Below, one piece after another: positions 58,176 through 64,000 of a stretch of 64,000 nucleotides of DNA. Source of the stretch: Pseudomonas sp. (GTDB lineage: Bacteria > Pseudomonadota > Gammaproteobacteria > Pseudomonadales > Pseudomonadaceae); assembly GCF_002796985.1 (NCBI RefSeq), contig NZ_PEKX01000009.1, positions 510,129-574,128 of the forward strand, read 5' to 3'. Each line of letters opens with the position of its first letter. Position 1 is the stretch's first letter. A program made the translations under genes and the position numbers. The notes below the pieces were generated by a model. The model had not been told where the DNA came from and ran no database searches. It was given only the letters and a program-made list of their open reading frames with translations.

Positions 58176-59210
58176 ATGATCAAGGTCGGTATCGTAGGCG
58201 GTACGGGTTATACGGGCGTGGAACTGCTGCGCCTGCTGGCACAGCATCCCCAGGCTCGCGTCGAGGTGATTACCTCGCGTTCCGAGGAGGGCGTGAAAGT
58301 CGCCGACATGTACCCGAACCTGCGAGGCCACTACGACGGCCTGGCTTTCAGCGTGCCGGACGTGAAGCGTCTGGGCGAGTGTGACGTGGTGTTCTTCGCC
58401 ACCCCGCACGGTGTGGCCCACGCACTGGCCGGCGAACTGCTGGCGACCGGTACCCGGGTGATCGACCTGTCCGCGGACTTCCGCCTGCAGGACGCCGAAG
58501 AGTGGGCCAAGTGGTACGGCCAGCCCCACGGTGCGCCGGATCTGCTGCCCGAGGCCGTCTATGGTCTGCCGGAAGTGAATCGCGAGGCGATCAAGTCTGC
58601 GCGCCTGATCGCCGTTCCCGGCTGCTACCCGACCGCCACTCAGCTCGGCTTCATCCCGCTGCTGGAGAACGGCCTGGCCGACGCCAGCCAACTGATCGCC
58701 GACTGCAAGTCCGGCGTCAGCGGTGCCGGCCGTGGTGCCAAGGTCGGTTCACTGTTCTGCGAATCCGGCGAAAGCATGATGGCCTACTCGGTGAAGGGCC
58801 ACCGTCACCTGCCGGAAATCAGCCAGGGCCTGCGTCGCGCGGCCAAAGGTGATGTCGGCCTGACCTTTGTGCCGCACCTGACCCCGATGATCCGTGGCAT
58901 TCACGCGACCCTGTACGCACGCGTTGCCGACCGTGGCGTCGATCTGCAGAAGCTGTACGAAGAGCGCTACGCCAACGAGCCGTTCGTCGACGTGATGCCG
59001 GCCGGCAGCCATCCGGAAACCCGCAGCGTGCGCGGCGCCAACGTCTGCCGCATTGCGGTACACCGTCCGCAGGGCGGCGACCTGGTGGTGATTCTGTCGG
59101 TCATCGACAACTTGGTGAAGGGCGCGTCCGGCCAGGCGATCCAGAACATGAACATCCTGTTCGGCCTGGATGAGCACCTGGGTCTGTCCAACGTCGCGCT
59201 GCTACCGTAA
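58176..59210 (+). CDS. argC: N-acetyl-gamma-glutamyl-phosphate reductase ArgC
   Basis: 344 residues. The Rossmann motif [19 protein letters not shown] is at the start. The catalytic Cys is in [13 protein letters not shown] (about 150), and the His in [10 protein letters not shown] (about 210). [18 protein letters not shown] and the C-terminal [16 protein letters not shown] are also conserved. It catalyses the third step of arginine synthesis. It is 89 bases after the ClC gene. Confidence 0.97.
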   Translation: MIKVGIVGGTGYTGVELLRLLAQHPQARVEVITSRSEEGVKVADMYPNLRGHYDGLAFSVPDVKRLGECDVVFFATPHGVAHALAGELLATGTRVIDLSADFRLQDAEEWAKWYGQPHGAPDLLPEAVYGLPEVNREAIKSARLIAVPGCYPTATQLGFIPLLENGLADASQLIADCKSGVSGAGRGAKVGSLFCESGESMMAYSVKGHRHLPEISQGLRRAAKGDVGLTFVPHLTPMIRGIHATLYARVADRGVDLQKLYEERYANEPFVDVMPAGSHPETRSVRGANVCRIAVHRPQGGDLVVILSVIDNLVKGASGQAIQNMNILFGLDEHLGLSNVALLP

Positions 59211-59344
59211 GGAAAGATTGCCCCGGAAGCGGCCAATTGATCTGGACCAATGGATGAGTCGGATTAGTTGACCGTTTTTCTGGGGTAAGCGGATAATAGC
59301 CCGCAATGTTGTAACGTACGGCTTCGGCCGGGAGAGTTTTCACC

Positions 59345-59695
59345 ATGACCATCGAAACCTTCACCCCCACTCCGCTGATGTTCTCGCAAGGCGCTGCGAA
59401 CAAGGTGAAGAACCTGATCGACGAAGAAGGCAATCCGCGCCTCAAGCTGCGGGTGTTCGTCACGGGCGGTGGCTGTTCGGGCTTCCAGTACGGCTTCACC
59501 TTCGATGAAGACACCGCGGACGACGACACCATCGTCGAGCGAGATGGCGTCAACCTCGTGGTCGATCCGATGAGCTTCCAGTACCTTGCCGGTGCGGAAG
59601 TGGACTACCAGGAAGGTCTCGAAGGTTCGCGGTTCGTCATCAAGAACCCGAACGCAGCGACCACTTGCGGCTGCGGTCAGTCCTTCTCGATCTGA
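59345..59695 (+). CDS. erpA: A-type iron-sulfur carrier protein ErpA
   Basis: 116 residues. The three cluster cysteines are in [13 protein letters not shown] (about 44) and TTCGCGQSF (about 108 and 110). [36 protein letters not shown] is the family middle. It delivers [4Fe-4S] clusters to targets such as IspG/IspH. The ATG lies after GGGAGAG. A bidirectional terminator follows 13 bases past the stop. Confidence 0.97.
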   Translation: MTIETFTPTPLMFSQGAANKVKNLIDEEGNPRLKLRVFVTGGGCSGFQYGFTFDEDTADDDTIVERDGVNLVVDPMSFQYLAGAEVDYQEGLEGSRFVIKNPNAATTCGCGQSFSI

Positions 59696-59707
59696 TGCCG
59701 TAGAAGC

Positions 59708-59737
59708 AAAAACGCCGCGCATCTGCGCGGCGTTTTT
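59708..59737. terminator. Bidirectional terminator between erpA and anmK
   Basis: AAAAACGCCGCGC, loop ATCT, GCGCGGCGTTTTT: a perfect 13-bp stem. Confidence 0.92.
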
Positions 59738-59752
59738 GTTTGTACAGCGGGT

Positions 59753-60847
<1,095 letters not shown>

Positions 60848-62293
60848 TTAGCGCTTGTTCAGGGCCAGGAAGGTTGCCTTCTCCTGGTCCATGCGAGCCA
60901 TCAACGGTTGGATCTGCGCCAGGAAGCGCTTGCGCTCCGGGCCGCTCAGCGGGTCAGCGGTCGGCAGCTTGGCGCTCAGCGGGTCGACGTGCTGGCCGTT
61001 GACCTGGAACTCGTAGTGCAGGTGCGGGCCGGTGGCGAGGCCGGTCATGCCGACATAACCGATGATCTGTCCCTGCTTCACCGCAACACCGGAGCGGATG
61101 CCTTTGGCGAAACGGCTCATGTGACCGTACACGGTGCGATAGCGCTGGCCGTGCTGGATCACCACGGCGTTGCCGTAACCGCCCTTGCGGCCGGCTTCGA
61201 GGATCTTGCCGTCGCCGGTTGCCTTGATCGGCGTGCCGATCGGAGCTGCGTAGTCCACGCCCTTGTGTGCACGAATCTTGTTCAGGACGGGATGGAAGCG
61301 CCCTATCGAGAAGCGCGAGCTGATGCGGGCGAAGTCCACCGGAGTACGAATGAACGCCTTGCGCATGCTGCTGCCGTCGGCGCGGAGGTAGCTGGTGTTG
61401 CCCTGTTTGCTGGTGTAGCGCACGGCAGTGTATTCCTTGCCGCGGTTGACGAAGCGAACAGCGAGGATGCTGCCAGTACCGACCTGCTTGCCCTTCACCT
61501 GCTGGGATTCGTAGATCACATCGAACTCGTCGCCCTCGCGGATATCCTGGGCGAAGTCGATGTCGTAGCCGAGGGCATTAGCCATCGACATGATCAGGTC
61601 GTGAGAGAGTCCCGCGTTCCTGCCGGCGACGAACAACGAGCTGTCGATGCGGCCGTGGGCATAGTTGGCGTGTACCGAGGGCTTGATCATGTCGCGCTTG
61701 AAGTCATAGCCCTTGGCGGACTTGTTCAAGCTGATCGTCTCCAGGTCGCTGCGCTTGACCTTCAGGCCCTGCAGCTCTCCCTTGGCATCAATGAGGAAGT
61801 CCACGTCCTGGCCGATATCGAGACGGGTGAACTGCTTGGCGTCCTTGTTTGCGGCAAGCATGTCGTGCACGGCGTTCGCCGGCAGGCCGGCCTTCGCGAA
61901 CACGGTGGAAAGAGTATCGCCCTTGCCCACGGTCACGCTTTTCCACGCAGGGTCTGCGGGAGCGGAGGGGGAGGCTTGCTGTTTCGAATCGGCGAGATCG
62001 TTCTTCTTTTGCGCGTCTTTTCCGGCGCTGTTCTGGTTGTCCGGCTGGCCTTCTATCTGTGCAAAAGGCGAAGAGCCGTCGTCTTCCGTGACCGCGTTGG
62101 GTCGAAGATCGTCTTTTTCCTGAAGGATCTGCTCGGTACCGCTGTCCAGCTCCAGATTGAGCGTGGTCTTCTTCGCCTCGACCTCGGCCGAGGGGAACAC
62201 CAGCAGAGCCAGGCTGAGGAGCGCTGCTACACCGCTAGCGGCGAGCAGATGGCTCTTCGGATAGTACGGCGCTTTCTGTTTTGATTGCGTCAT
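60848..62293 (-). CDS. mepM: M23 peptidoglycan endopeptidase MepM
   Basis: 481 residues. The N-terminal membrane anchor is about 17-35 (LLAASGVAALLSLALLVFP). A Ser/Gln/Lys-rich linker follows, then an OapA/LysM-like domain (SVTVGKGDTLSTVFAKAGL, about 120-138), a central helical domain, and the M23 LytM domain with HKGVDYAAPIGTPIKA (about 341-356) and HLHYEFQVNG (about 422-431). The zinc ligands HxxxD and HxH are intact, so it should cleave D,D-crosslinks. In P. aeruginosa the homologue (PA0667) is degraded by CtpA-LbcA, as I recall. It is divergent from tyrS and shares an operon with anmK. Confidence 0.9.
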   Translation of the reverse strand: MTQSKQKAPYYPKSHLLAASGVAALLSLALLVFPSAEVEAKKTTLNLELDSGTEQILQEKDDLRPNAVTEDDGSSPFAQIEGQPDNQNSAGKDAQKKNDLADSKQQASPSAPADPAWKSVTVGKGDTLSTVFAKAGLPANAVHDMLAANKDAKQFTRLDIGQDVDFLIDAKGELQGLKVKRSDLETISLNKSAKGYDFKRDMIKPSVHANYAHGRIDSSLFVAGRNAGLSHDLIMSMANALGYDIDFAQDIREGDEFDVIYESQQVKGKQVGTGSILAVRFVNRGKEYTAVRYTSKQGNTSYLRADGSSMRKAFIRTPVDFARISSRFSIGRFHPVLNKIRAHKGVDYAAPIGTPIKATGDGKILEAGRKGGYGNAVVIQHGQRYRTVYGHMSRFAKGIRSGVAVKQGQIIGYVGMTGLATGPHLHYEFQVNGQHVDPLSAKLPTADPLSGPERKRFLAQIQPLMARMDQEKATFLALNKR

Positions 62294-62475
62294 GGCATGA
62301 GTGGTGTTTTTGGAATGTGAAATAACTGCCTAAAATATAACCAAATTCCCGCTGAATCAACCCTGATGTCGGGCTTCTGACGTCCTGTCCTCTGGCGCTG
62401 GGCAAAACTTGTTTTTAGTGTCTGTTCTTGTATCGTTGGTTCCCTTTCGCAATTCGCAACGTACAGGAACCTGCA

Positions 62476-63675
62476 ATGAAGTCGGTCGAAGAGCAGCTGG
62501 CGCTGATCCAGCGCGGTGCAGACGAAATTCTCGTGGAGGCCGAGCTGATCGAAAAGCTCAAGCGCGGCCAGCCCCTGCGTATCAAGGCCGGCTTCGACCC
62601 GACCGCTCCCGACCTGCACCTGGGACATACCGTCCTTATTAATAAGCTGCGCCAGTTCCAGGAGTTGGGGCATCAGGTGATCTTCCTGATTGGCGACTTC
62701 ACTGGGATGATCGGTGACCCCAGCGGGAAAAGTGTTACCCGCCCACCCCTTACCCGCGAGCAGGTTCTCGAGAACGCCGAGACGTACAAGGCCCAGGTCT
62801 TCAAGATCCTCGACCCCGCGAAGACCGAAGTGGCCTTCAATTCCACCTGGATGGACCAGCTTTCCCCCGCTGATTTCATTCGTCTGGCTTCCCAGTACAC
62901 CGTTGCTCGTATGCTGGAGCGCGATGACTTCAGCAAACGTTATGCCAGCAACCAGTCCATCGCTATTCACGAATTCCTCTACCCGCTGGTTCAGGGTTAC
63001 GACTCGGTAGCGCTGCGCGCTGATGTCGAGCTCGGCGGTACCGACCAGAAGTTCAATCTGCTGATGGGTCGTGAGCTCCAGCGTGCCTATGGGCAAGAGC
63101 CGCAGTGCATTCTGACGATGCCCTTGCTCGAAGGCCTGGATGGCGTGAAGAAGATGTCCAAGTCCCTGGGTAACTACATAGGCATCCAGGAGGCACCGGG
63201 TGTCATGTACAGCAAATTGGTCTCCATCCCGGATACCCTGATGTGGCGTTACTTCGAACTGCTCAGCTTCCGCTCCATGGAAGAGATCGAGGGCTTCAAG
63301 GGAGATGTCGAGGCTGGCACCAATCCGCGTGACATCAAGATCAAGCTGGCGGAAGAAATCGTCGCTCGCTTCCATGGTGAAGAAGCGGCTGCTTCCGCAC
63401 ACAAGTCCGCAGGCAACCGCCTGAAAGAGGGCGAACTTCCGGAAGACCTGCCGGAAGTGGAAGTGGCGGTAGCGGAAGACCTGCCCATTGGCGCCGTCCT
63501 TAATAAGGCAGGCCTGGTGAAGAACTCGGCTGTCGCGCGCGACCTGCTGTCGTCTGGCGGCGTGCGCGTGGATGGTGAGGTTGTGGATCGCAGCTTCGTC
63601 TTCAAGGTAGGAGCTACTCACGTCCTGCAGGCTGGCAAGAAGGCATTCGCTCGCGTCTCCCTGGTCGCCGAGTGA
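62476..63675 (+). CDS. tyrS: Tyrosyl-tRNA synthetase
   Basis: 399 residues from ATG at 62476 after ACAGGAACC. Class I motifs: HLGH at 48-51 and KMSKS at 226-230. [14 protein letters not shown] and QPDQ-like [23 protein letters not shown] are conserved. The C-terminal S4 domain is at about 335-395 ([20 protein letters not shown]). The KMSKS-type signature and length fit the TyrZ-like second subtype; the PAO1 gene at this place is called tyrZ, as I recall, and a second tyrS may exist elsewhere. It is followed by rRNA promoters 20 bases past its stop. Confidence 0.95.
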   Translation: MKSVEEQLALIQRGADEILVEAELIEKLKRGQPLRIKAGFDPTAPDLHLGHTVLINKLRQFQELGHQVIFLIGDFTGMIGDPSGKSVTRPPLTREQVLENAETYKAQVFKILDPAKTEVAFNSTWMDQLSPADFIRLASQYTVARMLERDDFSKRYASNQSIAIHEFLYPLVQGYDSVALRADVELGGTDQKFNLLMGRELQRAYGQEPQCILTMPLLEGLDGVKKMSKSLGNYIGIQEAPGVMYSKLVSIPDTLMWRYFELLSFRSMEEIEGFKGDVEAGTNPRDIKIKLAEEIVARFHGEEAAASAHKSAGNRLKEGELPEDLPEVEVAVAEDLPIGAVLNKAGLVKNSAVARDLLSSGGVRVDGEVVDRSFVFKVGATHVLQAGKKAFARVSLVAE

Positions 63676-63694
63676 AGAAAGTTTAAATTAGTCG

Positions 63695-63722
63695 TTGACG
63701 GCCGATTTAAACTCCCTATAAT
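63695..63722 (+). promoter_or_regulatory. rRNA operon promoter 1
   Basis: TTGACG (63695-63700), 16-base spacer, TATAAT (63717-63722), then GCGCACC. The AT-rich stretch 63677-63693 just upstream looks like an UP element. Confidence 0.8.
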
Positions 63723-63875
63723 GCGCACCACTCCCAGCGACGAAGCGCTGAAAGAACTTGAAAATCAAGTACTTGCAGAGGTTCGAGGTTGAGAGTGGTG
63801 ATCAGGCGGGTGATTCACTTGCCGCTCTTCATTAGCTGCTCCGGCAGCGAGCTGAAAAGAAGGTCGCCGAGGTGC

Positions 63876-63903
63876 TTGACAGTGGGCTTGATCGCTGTAG
63901 AAT
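63876..63903 (+). promoter_or_regulatory. rRNA operon promoter 2
   Basis: TTGACA (63876-63881), 16-base spacer, TAGAAT (63898-63903), then GCGCCTCCC. The GCGCC discriminator is of the stringent-control type. Confidence 0.8.
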
Positions 63904-63982
63904 GCGCCTCCCGCTGATGAGAAGGTTCGCCTTCGCCGAAGCCCAAGCGATTGAGTAGAAAAGAAATTTTCGAAAATAAAGC

Positions 63983-64000
63983 TTGACGGAAAGAGAGGTT
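63983..64000 (+). promoter_or_regulatory. Third rRNA promoter, -35 box only
   Basis: TTGACG at 63983-63988 lies 12 bases before the window edge, preceded by the AT-rich TTTTCGAAAATAAAGC. Its -10 would lie just outside. The spacing pattern suggests that the 16S rRNA gene begins a few hundred bases beyond. Confidence 0.55.

Overview
The window is chromosomal DNA of a high-GC gammaproteobacterium and almost certainly a Pseudomonas of the P. aeruginosa / P. nitroreducens / P. citronellolis side of the genus. The gene content and order, as I remember it, match the P. aeruginosa PAO1 stretch from the rmcA-rpoD region to the tyrosyl-tRNA synthetase gene that precedes an rRNA operon. This assignment comes from protein recognition and gene order, not from a database search.

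Layout. 1-2.7 kb is the only accessory-looking part: the N-terminal end of a globin-coupled sensor, a small Cys-containing hypothetical gene, an intergenic patch full of inverted repeats, a stand-alone BRO-N protein, and a HigB/NadS-type toxin-antitoxin pair with a clear promoter and operator. It ends at a CAT-anticodon tRNA. 2.8-11.1 kb (minus strand) holds rmcA (c-di-GMP enzyme) and the macromolecular-synthesis operon rpsU-dnaG-rpoD. 11.2-15.3 kb holds tsaD, plsY, folB-folK and cca. 15.5-28.9 kb is a long minus-strand run: a DUF4136 protein, the yeaG-yeaH-ycgB stress cluster, then lptD-surA-pdxA-rsmA-apaG-apaH-glpE.

29-32.6 kb holds amgK-murU (MurNAc recycling), a DjlA-like chaperone and a DUF3530 protein. 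32.7-41.7 kb is the agt locus: the AgtSR two-component system, a solo substrate-binding protein and the agtABCD ABC transporter for GABA/5-aminovalerate. 41.8-47.9 kb holds rpe-gph-trpE and trpG-trpD-trpC, each trp unit preceded by a leader peptide with two Trp codons. Then come vfr, an OsmC protein, speD, coq7, a HIT protein, a Ycf46-like ATPase, an SDR, a DUF805 protein, a nitronate-monooxygenase-like enzyme, hemJ, a ClC protein, argC, erpA, anmK, mepM and tyrS. The last 300 bases carry three tandem rRNA-type promoter elements, so a 16S gene probably starts just beyond the window.

Functional threads: envelope building and recycling (plsY, lptD, surA, amgK, murU, anmK, mepM), global regulation (rpoD, vfr, rmcA, AgtSR), tryptophan supply and core translation. 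I found no prophage, insertion sequence, CRISPR array or unmistakably new system. The R/F-pyocin cluster that lies between trpE and trpG in P. aeruginosa is absent here. The best leads are the paired trp leaders (one embedded in gph), the pilin-like tail on the DUF805 protein, the tRNA promoter built over the rmcA stop codon, and the intercistronic hairpin of agtBC.
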